The translations under genes and the position numbers were made by a program. DNA of 64,000 nucleotides from Bos javanicus (lineage: Eukaryota; Chordata; Mammalia; Artiodactyla; Bovidae): assembly GCF_032452875.1 (NCBI RefSeq), contig NC_083883.1, positions 52,822,698 to 52,886,697 on the forward strand, given 5' to 3'. Under the pieces are notes generated by a model that saw nothing but the letters and a program-made list of their open reading frames with translations, had not been told where the DNA came from and did not search any database. Shown one piece after another: positions 21,321 to 32,593 of this stretch (within the stretch, counting starts at the first letter, position 1; each line of letters opens with the position of its first letter).

Positions 21321-21509
21321 ATGAATCAAGGTAAATTAGAAGTGGTCAAACAGGAGATGGCAAGAGTGAACATCAACATTTTAGGAATCAGTGAACTAAA
21401 ATGGACCGGAATGGGTGAATTTAACTCAGATGACTATTGTATCTACTATTGTGGGGAAGAATCCCTTAGAAGAAATGGAGTAGCCCTTGTAGTCAACAAA
21501 AGAGTCTGA
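21321..21509 (+). pseudogene. BovB endonuclease, N-terminal fragment
   Basis: APE-type endonuclease start: NINILGISELKWTGMGEFNS carries the family SELKWTG motif with a conserved Glu. A stop (TGA) interrupts it after NKRV where the copy at 46932 reads on. Later pieces of the domain are in other frames (GDWNAKVG region near 21710). Confidence 0.85.
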
Positions 21510-22370
21510 AATGCAGTTCTTGGGTGCAATCTCAAAAATGACAGAATGATCTCTGTTCATTTCCAAGGCAAACCATTCACTATCACAGTAATCCAAGTCT
21601 ATGCCATGACCAGTAATGGTGATGAAGCTGAAATTGAATGGGTTCTATGAAGACCTACAAGACTTTCTAGAACTAACACCCCAAAAAGATGTCCTATTCA
21701 TTACAGGGGACTGGAATGCAAAAGTAGGAAGTCAAGAGATACCTAGCAACAGGCAAATTTGGCCTTGGAGTACAAAATGAAGCAGGGTAAAGGCTAACAG
21801 AATTTTGCCAAGAGAACACACTGGTCATAGCAAACACCCTCTTCTAACAACACAAGAGAAGACTTTACACATGGAAATCACCAGATGGTCAATAACAAAA
21901 TCAGACTGATTATATCCTTTGCAGCAAAAGAGGAAGAAGCTCTATACAGTCAGAAAAAACAAGACTGGGAGCTGACTGTGGCTCAGATCATGAAATCCTT
22001 GTTGCCAAATTCAGACTTAAATTGAAGAAAGTAGGGAAAACCACTAGACCATTCAGGTATGACCTAAATCAAATCCCTTACGATTACACAGTGGAAGTGA
22101 GAAAATAGAGTCAAGGGATTGGATCTGATAGACAAGAGTGCCTGAAGAACTATGGATGGAGGTTCGTGACATTGTACAGAAGGCAGTGGTCAAGACCACC
22201 CCCGAGAAAAAGAAATGCAAAAAGGCAAAATGGTTGTATAAGGAGGCCTTACAAACAGTTGAGAAAAGAAGAGGAGTGAAAGGCAAATGAAAAAAGGAAA
22301 GATATACCCATCTGAATTCAGAGTTCCAAAGAATAGCACAGAGAGATAAGAAAGTCTTCCTCAGTGATCA

Positions 22371-23744
22371 ATGCAAAGAAATAGAGGAAAACATAGAATG
22401 GGGAAGACTAGAGATCTCTTCAAGAAAATTAGAGATATTAAGGGAACATTTCATGCAAAGATGGGGACAATAAAGGACAGAAATGGTATGGACCTAACAG
22501 AAGCAAAAGATATTAAGAAGAGGTGGCAAGAATACCCAGAAGAACTATACAAAAAAGATCTTTATGACTCAGATAATCACGATGCTGTGATCACTCACCT
22601 AGAGCCAGACATCCTGGAAAGTGAAGTCAATTGAGGCTTAGGAGGCATCACTATGAACAAAGCTAGTGGAGGTGATGGAACTCCAGTAGAGCTATTTCAA
22701 ATCCTAAAAGATGATGCTGTGAAAGTGCTGCACTCAACATGCCAGCAAATTTGGAAAACTCAGCAGTGGCCATAGGACTGGAAAAGGTCAGTTTTCATTC
22801 CAATCCCATAGAAGGGCAATGTCAAAGAATGTTCAAACTATGGCACAATTGCACTCATCTCACACGCTAGTAAAGTAATGCTCAAAATTCTCCAAGCCAG
22901 GCTTCAAGAGTATGTGAACCATGAACTTCCAGATAGTCAAGCTGGATTTAGAAAAGGCAGAGGAACCAGAGATCAAATTGCCAATATCCGCTGGATCATC
23001 AAAAAAGTGAGAGAGTTCCAGAAACACATCTACTTCTGCTTTATTGACTATGCCAAAGCCTTTGACTGTGTGGATCACAATAAACTGGAAAATTCTTCAA
23101 GAGATGGGAATACCAGGCCACCTTACCTGCTTCCTGAGAAATCTGAATGGAGGTCAAGAAGCAACAGTTAGAACTGTACATGGAACAACAGACTGGTTCC
23201 AAATCGGGAAAGGAGTACGTTAAGGCTGTATATTGTCACCCTGCTTATTTAACTTACATGCAGAGTATATCATGTGAAATGCCAGGCTGTATGAAGCTCA
23301 AGCTGGAATTAAGATCACCAGGAGAAATATCAATAACCTCATATATGCAGATGACACCATCCTATGGGAGAAAGCGAAGAGGAACTAAAGAGCCTCTTGA
23401 TGAAAGTGAAAGAGGAGAGTGAAAAAGCTGGCTTAAAACTCAACATTCAGAAAATGAAGATCATGGCATCTGGTCCCATCACTTCATGGCAAATAAATGG
23501 GGAAATAATGGAAACAGTGACAAACTTTATTTTCTTGGGCTCCAAAATCACTGCAGATGATGACTGCAACCATGAAATTAAAAGATGCTTGCTCCTTGGA
23601 AGGAAATCTGTGACGAACCTGGACAGCATATTCAAAAGCAGAGACATTATTTTGCCAACAAACGTCCATCCTGTCAAAGCTATGGTTTTTCCAGTAGTCA
23701 TGTATGGATGTGAGAGTTGGACCATAAAGAGAGCTCAGTGCTGA
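22371..23744 (+). pseudogene. BovB reverse transcriptase, frameshifted
   Basis: Consecutive pieces at 22371-22634, 22878-23171, 23147-23422 and 23364-23744 cover the RT and C-terminal region in different frames. Motif A (FIDYAKAFDCVDH) is present; the YADD catalytic region is disrupted (MQMTPSY in the current frame). The open copy at 17370-18401 shows where the breaks are. Confidence 0.88.
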
Positions 23745-24127
23745 AGAACTGATGCTTTTGAACTGTGGTGTTGGAGAAGACTCTTGAGAGTCCCTTGGAC
23801 TGCAAGGAGATCCAACCAGTCCATCCTAAAGGAAATCAGTCCTGAATATTCATTGGAAGGACTGATGCTGAAGATGAAGCTCTAATACTTTGGCCACCTG
23901 ATGCAAAGAACTGACTCATTTGAAAAGACCCTGATGCTGGGAAAGATTGAATGTGGGAGGAGAAGGGGATGACAGAGGATGAAATGGTTGGACGGCATCA
24001 CCGACTGGATAGACATGAGTTTGAGTAAGCTCCGGGAGTTGGTGATGGACAGGGAAGCCTGGCGTGCTGCAGTCTACGGGGTTGCAAAGCGTTGGACATG
24101 ACTGAGCAACTGAACTGAAGATCCTAT

Positions 24128-24345
24128 CCTTTCCTGAGACCATAAAATCTACAAGGGCTGGGATAGAGCCTGTTGTCTCAGCAATATTTTATTATGAAAG
24201 AGTTCAGATTCACAGTAAAGAAGGAGGAGTTTTATAGCCAAGATCTAGATTCTACCTGTTTTTGGCCCCATTATATCTCTGCCCAGCATGGTGCCTGGTA
24301 TCTAGTAGACCTGTAATAAATCTTTGCTGAGTGAAAGTGGTTCAT
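24128..24345 (+). repeat. L2 LINE 3' end remnant
   Basis: AAGGGCTGGGATAGAGCCTG, CAGCATGGTGCCTGGTATCT and GTAATAAATCTTTGCTGAGT match the L2 3' end. Confidence 0.65.
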
Positions 24346-24599
24346 ATCCTTCCACATCTCAGATGATAAAGATAAGGTGAACAATATTTATGTCAGCATC
24401 ATTTCTGTGTGTGAAAAATTGGAAACAACTTAAAGACCCAAGATAGAGAACTGGCTAAATAAATTATGGTACATCCTACATAGTGGGATTCCTTATCATC
24501 AGCGACAGCAATGATGTGTGTATTGACATGGAAGGGTGTTCCTGATGTACTGTTAGGAACAAAACTAAAGAAAACTGGGTATGACGTTATTTTTTTGTA

Positions 24600-24800
24600 A
24601 AGTTAATAAATCAATAAACATTTACAGGTAGAACCTATTCTATGATAGGTACTCTTTTTAAATACTTTAGATATATTAATGCATTTTAATCCTCACAAGA
24701 ATCCTATGGAGTGAGTATACCCTATTATCCCCATTTTACAGATAAGGAAACTGAGGCACAGAGAGGGGAATAACTTGCCTAGACTCACATAGCTCTTTCC
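24600..24800. repeat. MIR remnant
   Basis: ATTTTAATCCTCACAAGAAT, CCCATTTTACAGATAAGGAA and CTGAGGCACAGAGAGG give a well-preserved MIR 3' half. Confidence 0.85.
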
Positions 24801-24824
24801 ATGGGAAAATGCCTTGGAAGTTAC

Positions 24825-25705
24825 ACAAAGAATATGACAGTGTTGACAATATCAAATACTGGCAAGGCTGTGAGGCAACAGGAACTCTCACTCATTGTTG
24901 GTGGGAATGCAAAATACAGTCACTTTGGAAGAGAGCTTTGTGGTTTCATTAAGAACTAAATGTACTCTAACCACATGATCCAGCAACTACAACCTTGGTA
25001 TTTCCTCAAAGGAGTTGAAAACACGCCCACACACAAACCTGCACATGGATATTTATGGCAGCTTTATTCATAATTGCCCAAACTTGGAAACAACCAGGAT
25101 GTCCTTCAGTAGGTGAGTACATAATGGAACATTGCTCAGTGCTTAGTCACTCAGTCAACCTCTTGGCTGCAGCCTGCCAGGCTCTTCTGTCTATGGAATT
25201 TTCCAGGTAAGAACACTGGAGTGGAGTGGGTTGCCATTTCCTACTCCAGGGGATCTTCCTGACCCTCGGATCAAACCCTTGATTCCTGCGTCTCCTGCAT
25301 TGGCAGGAGGGTTCTTTACCACCGCGCTACTTGGGAAGCAATGGAATATTATTTGGCACTAAAAAAAGAGCTGTCAAGCCATGAAAAAACTTAGAGGAAA
25401 CTTAAATGCATATTACTAAGTAAAAGAAACTAATCTGAAAGATTGTATGATCCCAACTATATGATATTTTAGAAAAGGCAAAAAACCATGGTGACAATAA
25501 AAAAGATCTGTGGTTGCCAGGGACTGGAGGTCGGGGAGGAAGCACAGAGGATTTTCAGGGCAATGAGACTATTCCGTATGATATTATAATGGTAGCTACA
25601 TGTTATCACACATTTGTCCAAGCTCAAATCCATAGAATGTACAAGAGTAAACCCTACACAACACTTCAGATCAACTACACTCCAGTAAAATTAAAATTAA
25701 AAGGA
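24825..25705 (+). mobile_element. L1 LINE 3' region split by Bov-tA
   Basis: ACTCTCACTCATTGTTGGTG, TTTATTCATAATTGCCCAAA, then after the SINE AATGGAATATTATTTGGCAC and GGGGAGGAAGC. Sense-strand L1 ORF2 end and 3' UTR; frames are decayed. Confidence 0.85.
25134..25339 (-). mobile_element. Bov-tA SINE inside L1, target duplication
   Basis: AATGGAACATT at 25123-25133 and AATGGAATATT at 25340-25350 flank the SINE, one mismatch in 11. The sequence is diverged (CAGTCAACCTCTTGGCTGCA), so it is an older insertion. Confidence 0.9.
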
Positions 25706-25729
25706 GTGAACCCCAAAGTAAACCTGATC

Positions 25730-26043
25730 GCTTCCCTGATAGCTCAGTTAGTTAAGAATCCACCTGCAACGCAGGAGACCCTGGTTCGATTCCTGGGTGG
25801 GGAAGATCTGTTGGAGAAGGAATAGGCTACCCACTCCAGTATTCTTGGGTTTCCCTTGTGGCTCAGCTGGTAAAGAATCCCCCACCCCAACAATGTGGGA
25901 GACCTAGGTTCAATCCCTGGGTTGGGAAGATCCCCTGGAGAAGGGAAAGGCTACCCACTCCAGTACGCTGGCCTGGAAAATTCCATGGACTGTATAGTCC
26001 ATGGGTTCACAGAGTCGGTCACGACTGAGCAACTCTGACTTTT
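25730..26043 (+). mobile_element. Two tandem Bov-tA SINEs with tRNA-like heads
   Basis: The first copy (25730-25846) has A-box-like ATAGCTCAGTTAGTTAAG and an intact B box GGTTCGATTCC and stops at CCAGTATTCTTGG. The second (about 25847-26043) repeats the head and continues to the tail CACGACTGAGCAACTC. A pol III promoter could survive in the first copy, but this is a SINE, not a tRNA gene. Confidence 0.85.
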
Positions 26044-26525
26044 CTTTTCAATGTAAACCATGGGCTTTGGGTGATTACGATGTGTCCATGTAGGTTCATC
26101 AGCTGCAACAGTTGTGCTTCTCTGGTGCTGATGTTGATAACTGGGGGGCTGGGCATGAGTGGCGATGGAGGGTACCTCGGAAATCTCCATATCATCCTCT
26201 CAATTTTGCTGTGAAACCAAAACTGCTCTAAAAACAGTGTATTTTTATATGTATGTGGTAACTTCTAAGAGAGAAGATTTGGCATAATTTTGCTTCTTCC
26301 TATTGCCTCTGTTACATCTCGTTTTTCTCCAGCAGTCATGTCTCACTCGTGTATACTCTTTTCCTGGAACATCACTTCTCAAGTGGTGAAACGAAGTTAA
26401 GTCTGGAGAAGGGAACGCTTGGCTGCACACCCAACAAGAAGCCTCCCTCAACAGATGTCCCATCGTGATCAGATTTGACGCGACATTTCAGTCATGCAAC
26501 TACAGGAGAAGAAGGCTGCCGTTAC

Positions 26526-26721
26526 CTTTGTTGGAGCTGGAGAACTGGATGCCCACGTCTTGGAGGAGGTGCTCGGTCTCCTCCAGCCAGGACAGCGACA
26601 GGCGCAGGATGTCCAGTGACACCTTCTGGAGCCCCGAGACAGGTGGGCTCACCTGCAGGTGCTGCAGGAGGCTGACCTCCTTCCTCAGGTCGTTGCTGCA
26701 GCACGACATCTTCATGCAAGC
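26526..26721 (-). CDS. FHAD1: FHAD1 exon J: conserved helical segment
   Basis: The exon is 196 bp, 65 codons plus one base, leaving in phase 1. It begins ACMKMSCCSNDLRKEVSLLQ, contains HLQVSPPVSGLQKVSLDILR and WLEETEHLLQDVG, and ends FSSSNK. The acceptor is CTTTCCAG and the donor ACAAAG|GTAACG. The piece from LLQHLQV to LQDVG resembles a small folded helical unit rather than open coil, and matches remembered FHAD1 closely. It is followed by a 19.3-kb intron, the largest here, that holds most of the window's nested transposons. Confidence 0.95.
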
Positions 26722-26954
26722 CTGGAAAGAGATGAGGTCGTGAGGAGCCAGGCCACCGTTGCCAGAAATAGCACCCGGCCGCCGTGACCTGCAGAGAGCA
26801 GGGTTCTTGATGTGTTCTTGAAGCAGGAAGTGCCCTGGGATGGCCCACTTCTAGTTGCCTTTTAGGGTGGGGGGACGAGGGGGCAGCTTTTATTTTGTGT
26901 GCACTTTAATTGGGACTTTTGATGGTCAAAGAGACCCTGTGTTTACAGACTTAG

Positions 26955-27466
26955 GGAATGAATTTATGGTTGCTAGGGGGATAGCAACCCCTTATGGAGG
27001 GAAGGGATAGTTAGGGAGTTGGGGATGGACATGCACACACTGCTATATTTAAAATGGATAACCAACAAGTATCTACTGTACAGCACATGGAACTCTCTCA
27101 AAGTTATGTGGCAGCCTGGATGGGAGGGGAGTTTGGGGGAGAATGGATGCATGTATATGGATGGCTGAGTCGCTTCGCTGTTCACCTGAAACTACCACAA
27201 CACAGTGTGTTAATTGGCTATGAAAGTGAAAGTGAAAGGCGCTCAGTCGTGTCCGACTCTTTGCGACCCCAAGGACTATACAGTCCATGGAATTCTCCAG
27301 GCCAGAATACTGGAGTGGGTAGCCTTTCCCTTCTCCAGTGGATTATCCCAACCCAGGGATTGAACCCAGGTCTCCCACATTCCAGGCGGATTCTTTACGA
27401 GCTGAGCCATAAGGGAAGCCCAAGATATAATCGGCTATATCCCAATATAAAATAAAAAGCAAAAAA
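26955..27466 (+). mobile_element. L1 LINE 3' UTR split by Bov-tA
   Basis: TTTATGGTTGCTAGGGGG, ATAACCAACAAGTATCTACT and CACCTGAAACTACCACAA, resuming after the SINE with CAATATAAAATAAAAAGCAA. Typical artiodactyl L1 end. Confidence 0.75.
27222..27427 (-). mobile_element. Bov-tA SINE inside L1, target duplication
   Basis: TAATTGGCTAT (27211-27221) and TAATCGGCTAT (27428-27438) flank the element. Internal AGTCGTGTCCGACTCTTTGC and CCAGGGATTGAACCCAGG. Confidence 0.92.
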
Positions 27467-27467
27467 A

Positions 27468-27662
27468 GGGACTTCCCTGGTGGTCCAGTGGTGAAGACTC
27501 CGTGTTCCCAATACAGTGGGCTCGGGTTTGATCCTTGGCCAGGGAACTAGATCCCATGTGCCACAACTAAAAAATCCGGTATGCAGCAATGAAGATTGAA
27601 GGTCCCACATGCTGCAAATAATCTCTGGTACGGCCAATAAACAAAATAAATAAAATAAATTA
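27468..27662 (+). mobile_element. CHR-type SINE
   Basis: GGGACTTCCCTGGTGGTCCA head, GGGTTTGATCCTTGGCC, and an AATAAA-rich tail. Confidence 0.88.
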
Positions 27663-28096
27663 GAAAAAAAAAACAGAAAAAGGAAGAGATCCCGTGTTTA
27701 GGTGCAGGCAATTCCAAAGCCAAATTGCCAAGGACAATTTGGCTGAAACAAGAACCAAATTTGGCTACAAAATTCCTGCTGAGATCAACACATAAGCTGG
27801 TCAGAAAGTCCGATTTCCTGACTTGAAAGAGTGCTGACAAGCCAACATTCAGACAGACTCCCCAAATAGCAGCTGCTTATTTCCAGAGAAAGCAGAAGCA
27901 GCTGCCTGCTCTGATAAAGCTGGTTCTCCAGGTGGGGGCTGGGAGGTGGGGGGTGGTGGTCGGTCAGAACCAGTCTTGTCTCCTCCAGAGTCAAAGGCGA
28001 CTAGGGTAAGAGCAGCCTTTCCATTGCTGGGACAAAAAAGAAAAATGAAAATAAAGAGCAGGATGTTTTCTTGGTTTCTCTGGAAATAACCCAGGG

Positions 28097-28273
28097 CTAT
28101 TTTGAGGGTGAGAGGAGAAGGGGGCAACAGAGGATGAGACGGTTGGATGGCATCACTGACTTAACGGACATGAGTTTGAACAAACTTCAGGAGACGGTGA
28201 AGGACAGCGAAGTCTGGCGTGCTGCAGTCCACGGGGTCGCAAAGAGTCAGACACGACTGAGTGACTGAACAAC
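28097..28273 (+). mobile_element. BovB 3' tail fragment
   Basis: GGATGAGACGGTTGGATGGC, CTTCAGGAGACGGTGAAGGA and GAGTGACTGAACAACA. It lies in the short intron I-J, about 225 bp from the exon I donor. Confidence 0.85.
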
Positions 28274-28498
28274 ATTTCTTCCCCTGAGGTCCAGGGGCCT
28301 CCCAAAGGGGAGCGTCAGGCAGCTTTTTCTTGGCCACACCAAGTTCACCCGGGAGGCAGTTTTTGAGGTCCTTTGTTTTCTACCTCAAACAGATCTCTCC
28401 AGCAAGAGAGAAGGTGGGCAGAAAAGCAGAGCCGGACGATCTCCTGAACAAGGAGCACGTGAGCCACGGGGGCACGGGTGAGAAGCGGAGGAGGGCAC

Positions 28499-28651
28499 CT
28501 GGCAACTGTCTAAGGCCTTCTTCAGCCTCTCAACGCTGTCTGTGACCTCCTCGTGTCGGCAGAGGCCGAGCTGGCTCTCCTTCGGCAGGGTCCACTTTTT
28601 CTGCTGGAAGTTGATGTTGTCCTCAGTGACCTGGGTGATCTTCTCTATTAA
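28499..28651 (-). CDS. FHAD1: FHAD1 exon I: coiled coil
   Basis: The exon is 153 bp, 51 codons, phase 0 to 0. It begins LIEKITQVTEDNINFQQKKW and ends RLKKALDSCQ. The acceptor CCCCACTAG has a poor pyrimidine tract; the donor is GCCAG|GTGCCC. No long minus-strand Met-initiated ORF covers it, so it is easy to miss; I found it by translating between exons H and J. It joins them as DQQ-LIEK and SCQ-ACMK. A 3' BovB tail lies about 225 bp below the donor. Confidence 0.92.
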
Positions 28652-29399
28652 CTAGTGGGGGGAGAAAAAAGACTGACATCGCAGGGTGGCTCTGCGGGAG
28701 GGGCCCTGGGTTGGGGGAGGGCATGGGCTTGAGCTCCCATCTCCGGAGGGTTGGGGAGGGAGGTCCTGGCATGTTTGGGTGATGGCTCTGGAGGGAATGT
28801 CGGCTCTGTCACCAACAAGGGCACGTTCCCCAGGATCAGAGATGATTTTTAAGAGCCAAAGGCTTGTCATGTGGCCCCGCGTGTGTTCTAGATTCTTCGG
28901 AACTCTGAGAGTGATTCATCACGCTGAGCCTGATGCTGTGGGGCCCGAAAGAGAAGGCTAGGCTATCTGAGAGCAGACCATGGTGTGAATTTTTCACCCG
29001 CGTGCCAACACAGGGTTGGAGGGGACAAACGGAAGAATAACAAGTCGGTCCTTACGTCAGAGGCACAGCCTCGCTGCCGGCTGCCCTCTTCAGGAGGAAC
29101 GAGCCAGGACGCCTGCCCTGTGGCGAGGCTCTTTCCTCGTGGGACTAACGGAGGTGGACCATGCAGGCCTGGAGACCAGACACAGGCCTGGGTGGTTCCA
29201 TTTGATTTTCACAGAAACACTTCAAGGGAGTTTCACTGGCTTTTACTCTAAAAGCCAGGAAATCCCAGAATATCAAAACAAATCTTCATGGTGTAGCAAC
29301 AGTGTGAAAAATATGCACCACCAACAAAAAACAGAAACATATGCTCTCAGTGTCTGGAGTCCGGGTCCCTGAGGAAGAAAGTGGGGAAGAGGGACAAAC

Positions 29400-29483
29400 C
29401 TGCTGATCAGAGACTGGCTTGTCCTGGAACGGCTTCGTTCGTCCATAGGTGGCCTTGATGACCTGACTTCTGAAATGCTCCAG
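29400..29483 (-). CDS. FHAD1: FHAD1 exon H
   Basis: The exon is 84 bp, 28 codons, phase 0 to 0, reading LEHFRSQVIKATYGRTKPF and then QDKPVSDQQ. The acceptor is GTGCTGCAG; the donor CAG|GTTTGT has a strong exon side but a weaker intron side. The second half (TYGRTKPFQDKPVSD) has prolines and no heptads, so it is likely a break or hinge in the coiled coil. It is conserved with the FHAD1 sequence I recall, which suggests the hinge matters. Exon I follows after a short 748-bp intron. Confidence 0.94.
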
Positions 29484-29618
29484 CTGCAGCACAAAGAAAG
29501 GGAAGGTGATGGAATGAGTGGTGCAGCTGCAGCCACAGGGCTTCAGGAGTCACTTCCACTGCTGGGTCTGGGAGAAATCAGTTAGAAGGCTCTGCACACC
29601 ATTAATGGTCACTATGTT

Positions 29619-29836
29619 CGGGGCTTCCTAGGTGGTCCTAGTGGTAAAGAATCCGCCTGCCAATGCAGGAGCCACAAGAGATGTGGGTATGACTTCTGGG
29701 TCGGGAAGATCCCTTTGAGTAGGAAATGGCAACCCAATCTAGTATTCTTGCCTGAAAAATTGCACGGATGGGGGAGCCTGCAGGCTACACTCCATGGGGT
29801 TGCAAAGAGTTGGTCACGACCAAGTGACTAAGCACG
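29619..29836 (+). mobile_element. Bov-tA SINE
   Basis: GGGCTTCCTAGGTGGTCCTA head, GTCGGGAAGATCCC, GGAAATGGCAACCCAATCTA and CACGACCAAGTGACTAAGCA. Confidence 0.88.
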
Positions 29837-30184
29837 CCGCAAACGGATTATTAACACCTTCACCTCTCACCGGAAGGGGCAGTGCCCACACAAGAGAGGG
29901 GGACAGTAGGTTTTAATGACTTTTCAGGCATGCCCGCCTAACCCAGCGGATGCGTGTAGGCAGCTCACATACGTCTCAGGCCCTCAGAAGAGCCACTCAC
30001 TGCCAATTATCCAGTGGGAAGTCTGGGGCCGGGAGTGGTCTTCCATAATTGGTACGCTGGCACCAGGCTGTGAGATAAATATTGAGGCTGTCAGCCCGAG
30101 TAAACTGTGTAATCAGCCAGGGTGCCCAGGGAGAGAAGGATGAGCAGCCTGCTGCCATTTTGTGCCTTAGGTCTTGTGTCCTGA

Positions 30185-30280
30185 AGATGACGCCTGCTGT
30201 ATTCCCCTCAGGGTCCCCGGAGCCTGGCACCCAGCAGGCACTCAATAAGTGTTCATCGAATGCTTGTAACAGAAACGACT
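30185..30280 (+). repeat. L2 LINE 3' end remnant
   Basis: CCTGGCACCCAGCAGGCACT and CAATAAGTGTTCATCGAATG. Confidence 0.65.
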
Positions 30281-31514
30281 GACTTGGCAGGTGTTCAAAG
30301 TCCTCGCCTTCAGTTCGGCCAGCTTTTATTGACTATCTCCCTGCTTCTGGTGTCTTCAGATTACAGTTGATGAAAGAATACAGTTACATTAGAATCAGGG
30401 CTTCTAGAATGACAAGTTCAAGGTGTTCCAGGTTCATGAGAGACCTGAGAGGCAAACAAGCCCAACCCTCTCTGGAAGTTTACCAACTTGATGGCCCTTG
30501 GCTTGGGTTTTTGGCTCACGGGCAAAAACGTGGTCACGAAAGACTCTAAGGAAAGCTGAAGGACCGTAACAGCTGGGGAATCAATGTGAATGTCAATGGG
30601 TCCCAAGACACAGGAGTTTGCTGCACACCAGGAAGTTCTGAAAAGCCAAGGAGAGGAATTATGACTCTCCTAAAGACAGCTCTGCAGTCAGCTTGCCGGG
30701 AGCCAGCTGGGTGATCTGAGGGATTCTGGGCCGTCTGTTGGTTTCATGACCAAGGGGAGGGTCCTAACTTGCCCAAGGAAGAGGTTATGTAGGCAGGGCC
30801 CCATGGGCGATGGCCCGCATCACCACCACAGGCACACTATGGGACTGCTCTGAGTGGAGGGATAGGTCCTGCTGGACAACAGGAGTCAGTCCTGGAGTCA
30901 CTTGCCTGGGGAAGGGCATGACCTCAGGCAGGGAGCTGGCTGTGGATAAGAGGGTGACATGGGAAGGCCAGGGCAGCACAGAGAGGCCTCATCCTTACTC
31001 TCTCAAGTCCTGGAGGAATCTCTGTGTCTCTAAGGGTCTTCCTGAATGAGCTCTGGCTGGAGGCATGACCAGGCTCCTGGCAAGCAGCACAGATCATGCC
31101 CTCAAGGTGGGTGTGTGGTGGGGGTGCAGAGTGCTGGCAGGGGCAGGGGTAGCCCAGGTGCACCAAGGGACGCCCAGAGTGGCGGGCTCTCTCCCTTGCT
31201 AAGGGTCAGTGCCCTGCAGAGAGGGGACACCGGGGGTGATGCTGTGGATGTTTGTTGAAGAGACTTTAATACCTGCCAGGAGGCACTATCGTCATCATTT
31301 AACCTGTGGGTGCTTCTGGAGTTCAGCGTGGGGGACAGTGCCCGGTCATACTGCTGGTTCAGGCTTGCATGCCACCACATGGAAGGGCTTCGGGAGCTGG
31401 GCTGGGTGGGCTAGAGTGCTCCTTTAAGGACTGTGGTTCTTAACCTTTCTGGGTAGTTTACAGACCCTTCTGAGAATCCAGTGAGTGACGAGGTGGACTC
31501 ATCTGCCCAGAAAA
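30281..31514. other. Intron G-H, unassigned stretch
   Basis: No exon fits (G and H join in frame) and no repeat is recognised with confidence. ORFs on both strands overlap one another and show no domain. Confidence 0.45.
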
Positions 31515-31889
31515 AGTCTCTCACTGTTTCCATTGTTTTCCTATTTGCCATGAAGTGATGGGATCAGATGCCATGATCTTCGTTTTCTGAATGTTGAGTT
31601 TTAAGCCAACTTTTTCACTCTCCTCTTTCACTTTCATCTCTTTAGTTCTTCTTTGATTTCTGCCATAAGGGTGGTGTTAATGTGCATATCTGAGGTTATT
31701 GATATTTCTCTGGGCAATCTTGATTCCCGCTTGTGCTTCATCCAGCCCAGCATTTCACATGATGTACTCTGCATATAAGTTAAATAAGCAGGGTGACAAT
31801 ATACAGCCTTGGTGTACTCCTTTTCCGATTTGGAACCAGTCTGTTGTTCCCTGTCCAGTTCTAACTGTTGCTTCTTGACTTGCATATAT
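31515..31889 (-). mobile_element. Internal BovB fragment, both ends missing
   Basis: Aligns with the RT C-terminal region of the 17-kb copy (GATGGGATCAGATGCCATGA, AGGTTATTGATATTTCTC, TAAATAAGCAGGGTGACAAT). Unlike the others it lacks the 3' end, so it is a rearranged or internally deleted remnant. Confidence 0.88.
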
Positions 31890-31913
31890 TAATACTTCAT
31901 TAAGAAAAGTGGC

Positions 31914-32051
31914 GGGACTTCCCTAGTGGTTCAGGGGTTAAGACTCTGCGCTTCCACTGCAGGGGGCACGGGTTTGATCACTGGTTGGGGAACTAAGATC
32001 CTGCAAGCCACGTGGCTTGGCCAAACAAAACAGAACAAAACAAAAACAAAC
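31914..32051 (+). mobile_element. CHR-type SINE with 11-bp target duplication
   Basis: AGAAAAGTGGC is repeated at 31903-31913 and 32052-32062. Head GGGACTTCCCTAGTGGTTCA, tail (CAAAA)n. Confidence 0.92.
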
Positions 32052-32485
32052 AGAAAAGTGGCATCGCCTGTGGATACCGACTAGAGCGTCTGGAGACCCA
32101 GAGGAAGAAAGATCGCTCGCTGTACATGTCAAGACAAAAAAATGTGAAGGAGAAAGTGCTAGAAACGCCACTGCGGTTGAAAGGCTCAGACCCTCCCTAG
32201 GAGGGACCCGCACCGCTGGTTCACCGGGGTGGGCCTTGACCTGGGACTGGCTGGTTGGTCAGGGTCTCAGGTGATGGCAAACACTGGTGTGGGCAGCTTC
32301 CCAGCAGGAAAAGCCTTTTTAGCGACATCCACTGGGACTCGGGAGCTACACAGAGCCCTGCCCTCGGGAATAAGTGGGTGAAATTAAACCAGGCCGTCCT
32401 CCTCCTCACTCATCCCTGCCGGCTGCTTGGGCGCAGGGCTCCGTGGAGAGCGGTGGGCCATGAAGGGGCTTGGCAGCACGCCTAC

Positions 32486-32593
32486 CTGACCTACTGCCCT
32501 TTCCAAATTGGCTTTAATGAGGTTTTCTCTGTTCCCCATTTCTTGCAGCTGAAGCAATTTCCTTCTGGAATCCTCCTGAAGCTTCTCTTCAAC
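32486..32593 (-). CDS. FHAD1: FHAD1 exon G: coiled coil
   Basis: The exon is 108 bp, 36 codons, phase 0 to 0. It begins VEEKLQEDSRRKLLQLQEMG and ends LERAVGQ. The acceptor is CCTTTCAG and the donor GTCAG|GTAGGC. It joins exon F to give KSK-VEEKLQ and exon H to give VGQ-LEHF, both as in the family. Its 36-codon length equals that of exons M and N, a size that recurs in this coiled coil and hints at old exon duplication across the gene, although its sequence is not close to M and N. Confidence 0.94.

Larger units (their letters stand above)
20130..24118 (+). mobile_element. Near-full-length BovB LINE, coding region broken
   Basis: About 4 kb, from a 5' leader (AATGTTGGATCCCACCAAAA near 20156) to the tail GAGCAACTGAACTGAAG. 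The leader holds two imperfect repeats spaced 235-255 bp (ACAAAACCTTGTGTGCACC at 20278 and its copy at 20513). An endonuclease region starts near 21321 and an RT region lies at 22880-23750. Stops and frameshifts split the reading frame into at least six pieces, so it is inactive. The 5' end is approximate. Confidence 0.9.

Noticed and set aside
25730..25800. tRNA gene, suggested by A-box and B-box-like sequence
   Set aside because: No cloverleaf partner arms, and the sequence continues into standard Bov-tA SINE.
26522..26848. 108-codon minus-strand ORF over exon J in another frame
   Set aside because: Shadow frame of exon J; the FHAD1 frame has conserved sequence and correct splice sites.
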